64,000 nucleotides of DNA from Colletes latitarsis (GCF_051014445.1 NC_135134.1:29949672-30013671), one strand, 5' to 3'. Positions 29,365 through 44,230 are shown, counted from the stretch's first letter. Numbers and translations are program-made. Notes: generated by a model from the letters alone, not told the origin.

Positions 29365-32300
29365 GTTTCGATCAATGTTTCAGTGGATAACACCGGTTAG
29401 GTCTGGGTTAGGTCTGGGTTATGCCCGCATCTGGCTCATGATTTTGCCTTCTTCGCATACTTGTTGGCCAGATCCTGGGTTTTTTTCGTGTTTGAATCAC
29501 GTAGTAATGTGGTAACACACTGAAGCAGTCAATTAAACCTGGTTTCGATCAATATTTCAGAGGATAACACCGGTTAGGTCTGGGTTAGGTCAGGGTTATG
29601 CCCGCATCTGGCTCATGATTTTGCCTTCTTCGCATACTTGTTGGCCAGATCCTGGGTTTTTTCGTGTTTGAATCACGTAGTAATGTGGTAATACACTGTA
29701 GCAGTCAATTAAACCTGGTTTCGATCAATATTTTAGAGGATAACACCGGTTAGGTCTGGGTTAGGTCTGGGTTATGCCCGCATCTGGCTCATGATTTTGC
29801 CTTCTTCGCATACTTGTTGGCCAGATCCTGGGTTTTTTTCGTGTTTCAATCACGTAGTAATGTGGTAACACACTGAGGCAGTCTATTAAACCAGGATTCG
29901 GACAGTATTTTGGAGGATAACACTGGTTAGGCTTGGGTTTCGTCTGGGTTATGTCCGCACCTGGCTCATGATTTTGCCATCTTCGCATACTTGTTGGCCA
30001 GATCCTGGGTTTTTTTCGTGTTTGAATCACGTAGTAATGTGGTAACAAACTGAAGCAGTCAATAAAACCTGGTTTCGATCAATATTTTAGAGGATAACAC
30101 CGGTTAGGTCTGGGTTCGGTCTGGGATTTGCGCGCATATGGCTTATACTTTCGCCTTTTTCGCAAACTTGTAGGCCAGATCCTGGGTATTTTCCGTGTTT
30201 GAATCACGTAGTAATGTGGTAACACACTGAAGCAGTCAATTAAACCTGGTTTCGATCAATATTTCAGAGGATAACACCGGTTAGGTCTGGGTTAGGTCTG
30301 GGTTATGCCCGCATCTGGCTCATGATTTTGCATTCATCGCATACTTGTTGGCCAGATCCTGGGTTTTTTCCGTGTTTGAATCACGTAGTAATGTGGTAAC
30401 ACACTGAAGCAGTCAATTAAACCTGGTTTCGATCAATATTTCAGAGGATAACACCGGTTAGGTCTGGGTTAGGACTGGGAAATGCTCGCATCTGGCTTAT
30501 TCTTTCGCCTTCTTCGCATACTTCTTGGCCAGATCCTGGGTTTTTTTCGTGTTTGAATCACGTAGTAATATGGTAACACACTGAAGCTGTCAATTAAACC
30601 TGGTTTCGATCAATATTTTAGAGGATAACACCGGTTAGGTCTGGGTTAGGTCTGGGTTATGCCCGCATCTGGCTCATGATTTTGCCTTCTTCGCATACTT
30701 GTTGGCCAGAACCTGGGTTTTTTTCGTGTTTGAATCACGTAGTAATGTGGTAACACACTGAAGCTGTCAATTAAACCTGGTTTCGATCAATATTTTAGAG
30801 GATAACACCGGTTAGGTCTGGGTTAGGTCTGGGTTATGCCCGCATCTGGGTCATGATTTTGCCTTCTTCGCATACTTGTTGGCCAGATCTTGGGTTTTTT
30901 TGGTGTTTGAATCACGTAGTAATGTGGTAACACACTGAAGCAGTCAATTAAACCTGGTTTCGATCAATATTTTAGAGGATAACACCGGTTAGGTCTGGGT
31001 TAGGTCTGGGTTATGCCCGCATCTGGCTCATGATTTTGCCTTCTTCGCATACTTGTTGGCCAGATCCTGGGTTTTTTCCGTGTTTGAATCTCGTAGTAAT
31101 GTGGTAACACACTGAAGCAGTCAATTAAACCTGGGTTCGATCAATATTTTAGGGGATAACACCGGTTAGGTCTGGGATAGGTCCGGGATATGGCCGCATC
31201 TGGCTCATGATTTTGCCTTCTTCGCATACTTGTTGGCCAGATCCTGGGTTTTTTTCGCGTTTCAATCACGTAGTAATGTGGTAACACACTGAGGCAGTCT
31301 ATTAAACCTGGATTCGGACAGTATTTTAGAGGATAACACCGGTTAGGTCTGGGTTAGGTCTGGGTTATGCCCGCATCTGGCTCATGATTTTGCCTTCTTC
31401 GCATACTTGTTGGCCAGATCCTGGGTTTTTTTCGTGTTTGAATCACGTAGTAATGTGGTAATACACTGAAGCAGTCAATTAAACCTGGTTTCGATCAATA
31501 TTTTAGAGGATAACACCGGTTAGGTCTGGGTTATGTCTGGGATATGCGCGCATCTGGCTTATGCTTTCGCCTATTTCGCAAACTTGTTGGCCAGATCCTG
31601 GATTTTTTCCGTGTTTGAATCACGTAGTAATGTGGTAACACACTGTAGCAGTCAATAAAACCTGGTTTCGATCAATATTTTAGAGGATAACACCGGTTAG
31701 GTCTGGGTTAGGTCTGGGATATGCGCGCATCTGGCTTATACTTTCGCCTTTTTCGCAAACTTGTTGGCCAGATCCTGTGTATTTTCCGTGTTTGAAACAC
31801 GTAGTAATGTGGTAACACACTGAAGCAGTCAATTAAACCTGGTTTCGATCGATATTTCAGAAGATAACACCGGTTAGGTCTGGGTTAGGTCTGGGATATG
31901 CGCGCATCTGGCTTATACTTTCGCCTTTTTCGCATACTTGTTGGCTAGATCCTGGGTTTTTTTCGGGTTTGAATAACGCAGTAATGTGGTACCACACTGA
32001 AGCAGTCAATTAAACCTGGTTTCGATCAATATTTTAGAGGATAACGCCGGTTAGGTCTGGGTTAGGTCTGGGAAATGCGCGCATCTGGCTTATACTTTCG
32101 CCTTTTTCGCTAACTTGTTGGCCAGATCCTGGGTTTTTTTCGTGTTTGAATCACGTAGTAATGTGGTAACACACTGAAGCAGTCAATTAAACCTGGTTTC
32201 GATCAATATTTTAGAGGATAACACCGGTTAGGTCTGGGTTAGGTGTGGGTTATGCCCGCATCTGGGTCATGATTTTGCCTTCTTCGCATACTTGTTGGCC

Positions 32301-35300
32301 AGATCTTGGGTTTTTTTCGTGTTTGAATCACGTAGTAATGTGGTAACACACTGAAGCAGTTAATTAAACCTGGTTTCGAACAATATTTTAGAGGATAACA
32401 CCGGTTAGGTCTGGGTTAGGTCTGGGTTATGCCCGCATCTGGCTCATGATTTTGCCTTCTTCGCATACTTGTTGGCCAGATCCTGGGTTTTTTTCGGGTT
32501 TGAATCACGTAGTAATGTGGTAACACACTGAAGCAGTCAATTAAACCTGGTTTCGATCAATATTTCAGAGGATAACACCGGTTAGGTCTGGGTTAGGTCT
32601 GGGAAATGCGCGCATCTGGCTTATACTTTCGCCTTCTTCGCATACTTGTTGGCCAGATCCTGGGTTTTTTTCGTGTTTGAATCACGTAGTAATGTGGTAC
32701 CACACTGAGGCAGTCAATTAAACCTGGTTTCGATCAATATTTCAAAGGATAACACCGGTTAGGTCTGGGTTAGGTCTGGGATATGCGCGCATCTCGCTTA
32801 TACTTTCGCCTTTTTCGCAAACTTGTTGGCCAGATCCTGGGTTTTTTCCGTGTTTGAATCACGTAGTAATGTGGTAACACACTGAAGCAGTCAATTAAAC
32901 CTGGTTTCGATCAATATTTCAGAGGATAACACCGGTTAGCTCTGGGTTAGGTCTGGGAAATGCGCGCATCTGGCTTATACTTTCGCCTTTTTCGCAAACT
33001 TGATGGCCAGATCCTGGGTATTTTCCGTGTTTGAAACACGTAGTAATGTGGTAACACACTGAAGCAGTCAACAAAACCTGGTTTCGATCAATATTTTAGA
33101 GGATAACACCGGTTAGGTCTGGGTTAGGTCTGGGATTTGCGCGCATCTGGCTTATACTTTCGCCTTTTTCGCAAACTTGTTGGCCAGATCCTGGGTATTT
33201 TCCGTGTTTGAAACATGTAGTAATGTGGTAACACACTGAAGCAGTCAATTAAACCTGGTTTCGATCAATATTTCAGAGGATATCACCGGTTAGGTCTGGT
33301 TTAGGTCTGGGATATGCGCGCATCTGGCTTATACTTTCGCCTTTTTCGCAAACTTGTTGGCTAGATCCTGGGTTTTTTTCGGGTTTGAATAACGCAGTAA
33401 TGTGGTACCACACCGAAGCAGTCAATTAAACCTGGTTTCGATCAATATTTTAGAGGATAACGCCGGTTAGGTCTGGGTTAGGTCTGGGAAATGCGCGCAT
33501 CAGGCTTATACTTTCGCCTTTTTCGCAAACTTGTTGGCCAGATCCTGGGTTTTTTTCGTGTTTGAATCACGTAGTAATGTGGTGCCACACTGAAGCAGTC
33601 AATTAAACCTGGTTTCGATCAATATTTTAGAGGATAACACCGGTTAGGTCTGGGTTAGGTCTGGGTTATGCCCGCATCTGGCTCATGATTTTGCCTTCTT
33701 CACATACTTGTTGGCCAGATCCTGGGTTTTTTTCGCGTTTCAATCACGTAGTAATGTGGTAACACACTGAGGCAGTCAATTAAACCTGGATTCGGACAGT
33801 ATTTTAGAGGATAACACCGGTTAGGTCTGGGTTAGGTCTGGGTTATGCCCGCATCTGGCTCATGATTTTGCCTTCTTCGCATACTTGTTGGCCAGATCCT
33901 GTGTATTTTCCGTGTTTGAAACACGTAGTAATGTGGTAACACACTGAAGCAGTCAATTAAACCTGGTTTCGATCGATATTTCAGAAGATAACACCGGTTA
34001 GGTCTGGGTTAGGTCTGGGATATGCGCGCATCTGGCTTATACTTTCGCCTTTTTCGCATACTTGTTGGCTAGATCCTGGGTTTTTTTCGGGTTTGAATAA
34101 CGCAGTAATGTGGTACCACACTGAAGCAGTCAATTAAACCTGGTTTCGATCAATATTTTTGAGGATAACACCGGTTAGGTCTGGGTTAGGTCTGGGTTAT
34201 GCCCGCATCTGGCTCATGATTTTGCCTTCTTCGCATACTTGTTGGCCAGATCCTGGGTTTTTTTCGTGTTTGAATCACGTAGTAATGTGGTAATACACTG
34301 AAGCAGTCAATTAAACCTGGTTTCGATCAATATTTTAGAGGATAACACCGGTTAGGTCTGGGTTATGTCTGGGATATGCGCGCATCTGGCTTATGCTTTC
34401 GCCTTTTTCGCAAACTTGTTGGCCAGATCCTGGATTTTTTTCGTGTTTGAATCACGTAGTAATGTGGTAACACACTGTAGCAGTCAATAAAACCTGGTTT
34501 CGATCAATATTTAAGAGGATAACACCGGTTAGGTCTGGGTTAGGTCTGGGATATGCGCGCATCTGGCTTATACTTTCGCCTTTTTCGCAAACTTGTTGGC
34601 CAGATCCTGGGTATTTTCCGTGTTTGAAACACGTAGTAATGTGGTAACACACTGAAGCAGTCAACTAAACCTGGTTTCGATCAATATTTCAGAGGATAAC
34701 ACCGGTTAGGTCTGGGTTAGGTCTGGGATATGCGCGCATCTGGCTTATACTTTCGCCTTTTTCGCAAACTTGTTGGCCAGATCCTGGGTATATTCCGTGT
34801 TTGAAACACGTAGTAATGTGGTAACACACTGAAGCAGTCAATTAAACCTGGTTTCGATCAATATTTCAGAGGATAACACCGGTTAGGTCTGGGTTAGGTC
34901 TGGGTTATGCCCGCATCTGGGTCATGATTTTGCCTTCTTCGCATACTTGTTGGCCAGATCTTGGGTTTTTTTGGTGTTTGAATCACGTAGTAATGTGGTA
35001 ACACACTGAAGCAGTCAATTAAACCTGGTTTCGATCAATATTTTAGAGGATAACACCGGTTAGGTCTGGGTTAGGTCTGGGTTATGCCCGCATCTGGCTC
35101 ATGATTTTGCCTTCTTCGCATACTTGTTGGCCAGATCCTGGGTTTTTTCCGTGTTTGAATCTCGTAGTAATGTGGTAACACACTGAAGCAGTCAATTAAA
35201 CCTGGGTTCGATCAATATTTTAGGGGATAACACCGGTTAGGTCTGGGATAGGTCCGGGATATGGCCGCATCTGGCTCATGATTTTGCCTTCTTCGCATAC

Positions 35301-36797
35301 TTGTTGGCCAGATCCTGGGTTTTTTTCGCGTTTCAATCACGTAGTAATGTGGTAACACACTGAGGCAGTCTATTAAACCTGGATTCGGACAGTATTTTAG
35401 AGGATAACACCGGTTAGGTCTGGGTTATGTCTGGGATATGCGCGCATCTGGCTTATGCTTTCGCCTATTTCGCAAACTTGTTGGCCAGATCCTGGATTTT
35501 TTCCGTGTTTGAATCACGTAGTAATGTGGTAACACACTGTAGCAGTCAATAAAACCTGGTTTCGATCAATATTTTAGAGGATAACACCGGTTAGGTCTGG
35601 GTTAGGTCTGGGATATGCGCGCATCTGGCTTATACTTTCGCCTTTTTCGCAAACTTGTTGGCCAGATCCTGTGTATTTTCCGTGTTTGAAACACGTAGTA
35701 ATGTGGTAACACACTGAAGCAGTCAATTAAACCTGGTTTCGATCGATATTTCAGAAGATAACACCGGTTAGGTCTGGGTTAGGTCTGGGATATGCGCGCA
35801 TCTGGCTTATACTTTCGCCTTTTTCGCATACTTGTTGGCTAGATCCTGGGTTTTTTTCGGGTTTGAATAACGCAGTAATGTGGTACCACACTGAAGCAGT
35901 CAATTAAACCTGGTTTCGATCAATATTTTAGAGGATAACGCCGGTTAGGTCTGGGTTAGGTCTGGGAAATGCGCGCATCTGGCTTATACTTTCGCCTTTT
36001 TCGCTAACTTGTTGGCCAGATCCTGGGTTTTTTTCGTGTTTGAATCACGTAGTAATGTGGTAACACACTGAAGCAGTCAATTAAACCTGGTTTCGATCAA
36101 TATTTTAGAGGATAACACCGGTTAGGTCTGGGTTAGGTGTGGGTTATGCCCGCATCTGGGTCATGATTTTGCCTTCTTCGCATACTTGTTGGCCAGATCT
36201 TGGGTTTTTTTCGTGTTTGAATCACGTAGTAATGTGGTAACACACTGAAGCAGTCAATTAAACCTGGTTTCGAACAATATTTTAGAGGATAACACCGGTT
36301 AGGTCTGGGTTAGGTCTGGGTTATGCCCGCATCTGGCTCATGATTTTGCCTTCTTCGCATACTTGTTGGCCAGATCCTGGGTTTTTTTCGTGTTTGAATC
36401 ACGTAGTAATGTGGTAACACACTGAAGCAGTCAATTAAACCTGGTTTCGATCAATATTTCAGAGGATAACACCGGTTAGGTCTGGGTTAGGTCTGGGAAA
36501 TGCGCGCATCTGGCTTATACTTTCGCCTTCTTCGCATACTTGTTGGCCAGATCCTGGGTTTTTTTCGTGTTTGAATCACGTAGTAATGTGGTACCACACT
36601 GAGGCAGTCAATTAAACCTGGTTTCGATCAATATTTCAAAGGATAACACCGGTTAGGTCTGGGTTAGGTCTGGGATATGCGCGCATCTCGCTTATACTTT
36701 CGCCTTTTTCGCAAACTTGTTGGCCAGATCCTGGGTTTTTTCCGTGTTTGAATCACGTAGTAATGTGGTAACACACTGAAGCAGTCAATTAAACCTG
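29365..36797. repeat. 42-monomer higher-order block, copy 1 (7433 bp)
   Basis: Anchor-to-anchor unit followed directly by a near-identical copy at 36798-44230. Private variants recur at exactly +7433 bp: CAATGTTTCAGTGG (29371), GCCATCTTCGC (29977), GAAGCAGTTAATTAAACC (32354), CGCATCAGGC (33496) and GGTGCCACAC (33583). Internally it holds a 23-monomer (4071-bp) and a 19-monomer (3362-bp) interval between copies of the GGGTCATGATTTTG / TTTTTTTGGTGTTTG monomer. Confidence 0.9.
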
Positions 36798-39700
36798 GTT
36801 TCGATCAATGTTTCAGTGGATAACACCGGTTAGGTCTGGGTTAGGTCTGGGTTATGCCCGCATCTGGCTCATGATTTTGCCTTCTTCGCATACTTGTTGG
36901 CCAGATCCTGGGTTTTTTTCGTGTTTGAATCACGTAGTAATGTGGTAACACACTGAAGCAGTCAATTAAACCTGGTTTCGATCAATATTTCAGAGGATAA
37001 CACCGGTTAGGTCTGGGTTAGGTCAGGGTTATGCCCGCATCTGGCTCATGATTTTGCCTTCTTCGCATACTTGTTGGCCAGATCCTGGGTTTTTTCGTGT
37101 TTGAATCACGTAGTAATGTGGTAATACACTGTAGCAGTCAATTAAACCTGGTTTCGATCAATATTTTAGAGGATAACACCGGTTAGGTCTGGGTTAGGTC
37201 TGGGTTATGCCCGCATCTGGCTCATGATTTTGCCTTCTTCGCATACTTGTTGGCCAGATCCTGGGTTTTTTTCGTGTTTCAATCACGTAGTAATGTGGTA
37301 ACACACTGAGGCAGTCTATTAAACCAGGATTCGGACAGTATTTTGGAGGATAACACTGGTTAGGCTTGGGTTTCGTCTGGGTTATGTCCGCACCTGGCTC
37401 ATGATTTTGCCATCTTCGCATACTTGTTGGCCAGATCCTGGGTTTTTTTCGTGTTTGAATCACGTAGTAATGTGGTAACAAACTGAAGCAGTCAATAAAA
37501 CCTGGTTTCGATCAATATTTTAGAGGATAACACCGGTTAGGTCTGGGTTCGGTCTGGGATTTGCGCGCATATGGCTTATACTTTCGCCTTTTTCGCAAAC
37601 TTGTAGGCCAGATCCTGGGTATTTTCCGTGTTTGAATCACGTAGTAATGTGGTAACACACTGAAGCAGTCAATTAAACCTGGTTTCGATCAATATTTCAG
37701 AGGATAACACCGGTTAGGTCTGGGTTAGGTCTGGGTTATGCCCGCATCTGGCTCATGATTTTGCATTCATCGCATACTTGTTGGCCAGATCCTGGGTTTT
37801 TTCCGTGTTTGAATCACGTAGTAATGTGGTAACACACTGAAGCAGTCAATTAAACCTGGTTTCGATCAATATTTCAGAGGATAACACCGGTTAGGTCTGG
37901 GTTAGGACTGGGAAATGCTCGCATCTGGCTTATTCTTTCGCCTTCTTCGCATACTTCTTGGCCAGATCCTGGGTTTTTTTCGTGTTTGAATCACGTAGTA
38001 ATATGGTAACACACTGAAGCTGTCAATTAAACCTGGTTTCGATCAATATTTTAGAGGATAACACCGGTTAGGTCTGGGTTAGGTCTGGGTTATGCCCGCA
38101 TCTGGCTCATGATTTTGCCTTCTTCGCATACTTGTTGGCCAGAACCTGGGTTTTTTTCGTGTTTGAATCACGTAGTAATGTGGTAACACACTGAAGCTGT
38201 CAATTAAACCTGGTTTCGATCAATATTTTAGAGGATAACACCGGTTAGGTCTGGGTTAGGTCTGGGTTATGCCCGCATCTGGGTCATGATTTTGCCTTCT
38301 TCGCATACTTGTTGGCCAGATCTTGGGTTTTTTTGGTGTTTGAATCACGTAGTAATGTGGTAACACACTGAAGCAGTCAATTAAACCTGGTTTCGATCAA
38401 TATTTTAGAGGATAACACCGGTTAGGTCTGGGTTAGGTCTGGGTTATGCCCGCATCTGGCTCATGATTTTGCCTTCTTCGCATACTTGTTGGCCAGATCC
38501 TGGGTTTTTTCCGTGTTTGAATCTCGTAGTAATGTGGTAACACACTGAAGCAGTCAATTAAACCTGGGTTCGATCAATATTTTAGGGGATAACACCGGTT
38601 AGGTCTGGGATAGGTCCGGGATATGGCCGCATCTGGCTCATGATTTTGCCTTCTTCGCATACTTGTTGGCCAGATCCTGGGTTTTTTTCGCGTTTCAATC
38701 ACGTAGTAATGTGGTAACACACTGAGGCAGTCTATTAAACCTGGATTCGGACAGTATTTTAGAGGATAACACCGGTTAGGTCTGGGTTAGGTCTGGGTTA
38801 TGCCCGCATCTGGCTCATGATTTTGCCTTCTTCGCATACTTGTTGGCCAGATCCTGGGTTTTTTTCGTGTTTGAATCACGTAGTAATGTGGTAATACACT
38901 GAAGCAGTCAATTAAACCTGGTTTCGATCAATATTTTAGAGGATAACACCGGTTAGGTCTGGGTTATGTCTGGGATATGCGCGCATCTGGCTTATGCTTT
39001 CGCCTATTTCGCAAACTTGTTGGCCAGATCCTGGATTTTTTCCGTGTTTGAATCACGTAGTAATGTGGTAACACACTGTAGCAGTCAATAAAACCTGGTT
39101 TCGATCAATATTTTAGAGGATAACACCGGTTAGGTCTGGGTTAGGTCTGGGATATGCGCGCATCTGGCTTATACTTTCGCCTTTTTCGCAAACTTGTTGG
39201 CCAGATCCTGTGTATTTTCCGTGTTTGAAACACGTAGTAATGTGGTAACACACTGAAGCAGTCAATTAAACCTGGTTTCGATCGATATTTCAGAAGATAA
39301 CACCGGTTAGGTCTGGGTTAGGTCTGGGATATGCGCGCATCTGGCTTATACTTTCGCCTTTTTCGCATACTTGTTGGCTAGATCCTGGGTTTTTTTCGGG
39401 TTTGAATAACGCAGTAATGTGGTACCACACTGAAGCAGTCAATTAAACCTGGTTTCGATCAATATTTTAGAGGATAACGCCGGTTAGGTCTGGGTTAGGT
39501 CTGGGAAATGCGCGCATCTGGCTTATACTTTCGCCTTTTTCGCTAACTTGTTGGCCAGATCCTGGGTTTTTTTCGTGTTTGAATCACGTAGTAATGTGGT
39601 AACACACTGAAGCAGTCAATTAAACCTGGTTTCGATCAATATTTTAGAGGATAACACCGGTTAGGTCTGGGTTAGGTGTGGGTTATGCCCGCATCTGGGT

Positions 39701-42700
39701 CATGATTTTGCCTTCTTCGCATACTTGTTGGCCAGATCTTGGGTTTTTTTCGTGTTTGAATCACGTAGTAATGTGGTAACACACTGAAGCAGTTAATTAA
39801 ACCTGGTTTCGAACAATATTTTAGAGGATAACACCGGTTAGGTCTGGGTTAGGTCTGGGTTATGCCCGCATCTGGCTCATGATTTTGCCTTCTTCGCATA
39901 CTTGTTGGCCAGATCCTGGGTTTTTTTCGGGTTTGAATCACGTAGTAATGTGGTAACACACTGAAGCAGTCAATTAAACCTGGTTTCGATCAATATTTCA
40001 GAGGATAACACCGGTTAGGTCTGGGTTAGGTCTGGGAAATGCGCGCATCTGGCTTATACTTTCGCCTTCTTCGCATACTTGTTGGCCAGATCCTGGGTTT
40101 TTTTCGTGTTTGAATCACGTAGTAATGTGGTACCACACTGAGGCAGTCAATTAAACCTGGTTTCGATCAATATTTCAAAGGATAACACCGGTTAGGTCTG
40201 GGTTAGGTCTGGGATATGCGCGCATCTCGCTTATACTTTCGCCTTTTTCGCAAACTTGTTGGCCAGATCCTGGGTTTTTTCCGTGTTTGAATCACGTAGT
40301 AATGTGGTAACACACTGAAGCAGTCAATTAAACCTGGTTTCGATCAATATTTCAGAGGATAACACCGGTTAGCTCTGGGTTAGGTCTGGGAAATGCGCGC
40401 ATCTGGCTTATACTTTCGCCTTTTTCGCAAACTTGATGGCCAGATCCTGGGTATTTTCCGTGTTTGAAACACGTAGTAATGTGGTAACACACTGAAGCAG
40501 TCAACAAAACCTGGTTTCGATCAATATTTTAGAGGATAACACCGGTTAGGTCTGGGTTAGGTCTGGGATTTGCGCGCATCTGGCTTATACTTTCGCCTTT
40601 TTCGCAAACTTGTTGGCCAGATCCTGGGTATTTTCCGTGTTTGAAACATGTAGTAATGTGGTAACACACTGAAGCAGTCAATTAAACCTGGTTTCGATCA
40701 ATATTTCAGAGGATATCACCGGTTAGGTCTGGTTTAGGTCTGGGATATGCGCGCATCTGGCTTATACTTTCGCCTTTTTCGCAAACTTGTTGGCTAGATC
40801 CTGGGTTTTTTTCGGGTTTGAATAACGCAGTAATGTGGTACCACACCGAAGCAGTCAATTAAACCTGGTTTCGATCAATATTTTAGAGGATAACGCCGGT
40901 TAGGTCTGGGTTAGGTCTGGGAAATGCGCGCATCAGGCTTATACTTTCGCCTTTTTCGCAAACTTGTTGGCCAGATCCTGGGTTTTTTTCGTGTTTGAAT
41001 CACGTAGTAATGTGGTGCCACACTGAAGCAGTCAATTAAACCTGGTTTCGATCAATATTTTAGAGGATAACACCGGTTAGGTCTGGGTTAGGTCTGGGTT
41101 ATGCCCGCATCTGGCTCATGATTTTGCCTTCTTCACATACTTGTTGGCCAGATCCTGGGTTTTTTTCGCGTTTCAATCACGTAGTAATGTGGTAACACAC
41201 TGAGGCAGTCAATTAAACCTGGATTCGGACAGTATTTTAGAGGATAACACCGGTTAGGTCTGGGTTAGGTCTGGGTTATGCCCGCATCTGGCTCATGATT
41301 TTGCCTTCTTCGCATACTTGTTGGCCAGATCCTGTGTATTTTCCGTGTTTGAAACACGTAGTAATGTGGTAACACACTGAAGCAGTCAATTAAACCTGGT
41401 TTCGATCGATATTTCAGAAGATAACACCGGTTAGGTCTGGGTTAGGTCTGGGATATGCGCGCATCTGGCTTATACTTTCGCCTTTTTCGCATACTTGTTG
41501 GCTAGATCCTGGGTTTTTTTCGGGTTTGAATAACGCAGTAATGTGGTACCACACTGAAGCAGTCAATTAAACCTGGTTTCGATCAATATTTTTGAGGATA
41601 ACACCGGTTAGGTCTGGGTTAGGTCTGGGTTATGCCCGCATCTGGCTCATGATTTTGCCTTCTTCGCATACTTGTTGGCCAGATCCTGGGTTTTTTTCGT
41701 GTTTGAATCACGTAGTAATGTGGTAATACACTGAAGCAGTCAATTAAACCTGGTTTCGATCAATATTTTAGAGGATAACACCGGTTAGGTCTGGGTTATG
41801 TCTGGGATATGCGCGCATCTGGCTTATGCTTTCGCCTTTTTCGCAAACTTGTTGGCCAGATCCTGGATTTTTTTCGTGTTTGAATCACGTAGTAATGTGG
41901 TAACACACTGTAGCAGTCAATAAAACCTGGTTTCGATCAATATTTAAGAGGATAACACCGGTTAGGTCTGGGTTAGGTCTGGGATATGCGCGCATCTGGC
42001 TTATACTTTCGCCTTTTTCGCAAACTTGTTGGCCAGATCCTGGGTATTTTCCGTGTTTGAAACACGTAGTAATGTGGTAACACACTGAAGCAGTCAACTA
42101 AACCTGGTTTCGATCAATATTTCAGAGGATAACACCGGTTAGGTCTGGGTTAGGTCTGGGATATGCGCGCATCTGGCTTATACTTTCGCCTTTTTCGCAA
42201 ACTTGTTGGCCAGATCCTGGGTATATTCCGTGTTTGAAACACGTAGTAATGTGGTAACACACTGAAGCAGTCAATTAAACCTGGTTTCGATCAATATTTC
42301 AGAGGATAACACCGGTTAGGTCTGGGTTAGGTCTGGGTTATGCCCGCATCTGGGTCATGATTTTGCCTTCTTCGCATACTTGTTGGCCAGATCTTGGGTT
42401 TTTTTGGTGTTTGAATCACGTAGTAATGTGGTAACACACTGAAGCAGTCAATTAAACCTGGTTTCGATCAATATTTTAGAGGATAACACCGGTTAGGTCT
42501 GGGTTAGGTCTGGGTTATGCCCGCATCTGGCTCATGATTTTGCCTTCTTCGCATACTTGTTGGCCAGATCCTGGGTTTTTTCCGTGTTTGAATCTCGTAG
42601 TAATGTGGTAACACACTGAAGCAGTCAATTAAACCTGGGTTCGATCAATATTTTAGGGGATAACACCGGTTAGGTCTGGGATAGGTCCGGGATATGGCCG

Positions 42701-44230
42701 CATCTGGCTCATGATTTTGCCTTCTTCGCATACTTGTTGGCCAGATCCTGGGTTTTTTTCGCGTTTCAATCACGTAGTAATGTGGTAACACACTGAGGCA
42801 GTCTATTAAACCTGGATTCGGACAGTATTTTAGAGGATAACACCGGTTAGGTCTGGGTTATGTCTGGGATATGCGCGCATCTGGCTTATGCTTTCGCCTA
42901 TTTCGCAAACTTGTTGGCCAGATCCTGGATTTTTTCCGTGTTTGAATCACGTAGTAATGTGGTAACACACTGTAGCAGTCAATAAAACCTGGTTTCGATC
43001 AATATTTTAGAGGATAACACCGGTTAGGTCTGGGTTAGGTCTGGGATATGCGCGCATCTGGCTTATACTTTCGCCTTTTTCGCAAACTTGTTGGCCAGAT
43101 CCTGTGTATTTTCCGTGTTTGAAACACGTAGTAATGTGGTAACACACTGAAGCAGTCAATTAAACCTGGTTTCGATCGATATTTCAGAAGATAACACCGG
43201 TTAGGTCTGGGTTAGGTCTGGGATATGCGCGCATCTGGCTTATACTTTCGCCTTTTTCGCATACTTGTTGGCTAGATCCTGGGTTTTTTTCGGGTTTGAA
43301 TAACGCAGTAATGTGGTACCACACTGAAGCAGTCAATTAAACCTGGTTTCGATCAATATTTTAGAGGATAACGCCGGTTAGGTCTGGGTTAGGTCTGGGA
43401 AATGCGCGCATCTGGCTTATACTTTCGCCTTTTTCGCTAACTTGTTGGCCAGATCCTGGGTTTTTTTCGTGTTTGAATCACGTAGTAATGTGGTAACACA
43501 CTGAAGCAGTCAATTAAACCTGGTTTCGATCAATATTTTAGAGGATAACACCGGTTAGGTCTGGGTTAGGTGTGGGTTATGCCCGCATCTGGGTCATGAT
43601 TTTGCCTTCTTCGCATACTTGTTGGCCAGATCTTGGGTTTTTTTCGTGTTTGAATCACGTAGTAATGTGGTAACACACTGAAGCAGTCAATTAAACCTGG
43701 TTTCGAACAATATTTTAGAGGATAACACCGGTTAGGTCTGGGTTAGGTCTGGGTTATGCCCGCATCTGGCTCATGATTTTGCCTTCTTCGCATACTTGTT
43801 GGCCAGATCCTGGGTTTTTTTCGTGTTTGAATCACGTAGTAATGTGGTAACACACTGAAGCAGTCAATTAAACCTGGTTTCGATCAATATTTCAGAGGAT
43901 AACACCGGTTAGGTCTGGGTTAGGTCTGGGAAATGCGCGCATCTGGCTTATACTTTCGCCTTCTTCGCATACTTGTTGGCCAGATCCTGGGTTTTTTTCG
44001 TGTTTGAATCACGTAGTAATGTGGTACCACACTGAGGCAGTCAATTAAACCTGGTTTCGATCAATATTTCAAAGGATAACACCGGTTAGGTCTGGGTTAG
44101 GTCTGGGATATGCGCGCATCTCGCTTATACTTTCGCCTTTTTCGCAAACTTGTTGGCCAGATCCTGGGTTTTTTCCGTGTTTGAATCACGTAGTAATGTG
44201 GTAACACACTGAAGCAGTCAATTAAACCTG
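36798..44230. repeat. 42-monomer higher-order block, copy 2 (7433 bp)
   Basis: Tandem copy of 29365-36797 with the same private markers in the same order. After 44230 the array continues as a partial third repeat of the internal 22-monomer segment (offset 3894 bp from 40337) up to about 46180, then diverges at TTTCGGTCAATATT. Confidence 0.9.

Noticed and set aside
29761..30048. 95-codon minus-strand frames in the satellite (also at 6385 and 37194), and 67- to 70-codon frames at 8593, 34452, 41885, 45779 and 55514
   Set aside because: They are products of the repeat: the frame persists because 177 is a multiple of 3, the residues repeat every 59, most neighbouring monomers break the frame, and no domain is recognisable.
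31131..31145. RNA polymerase III B-box-like GGTTCGATCAA in a satellite variant
   Set aside because: The last conserved C is missing, the common monomer has an extra T in the box, and no convincing A-box is correctly spaced. A tRNA-derived origin is not supported.
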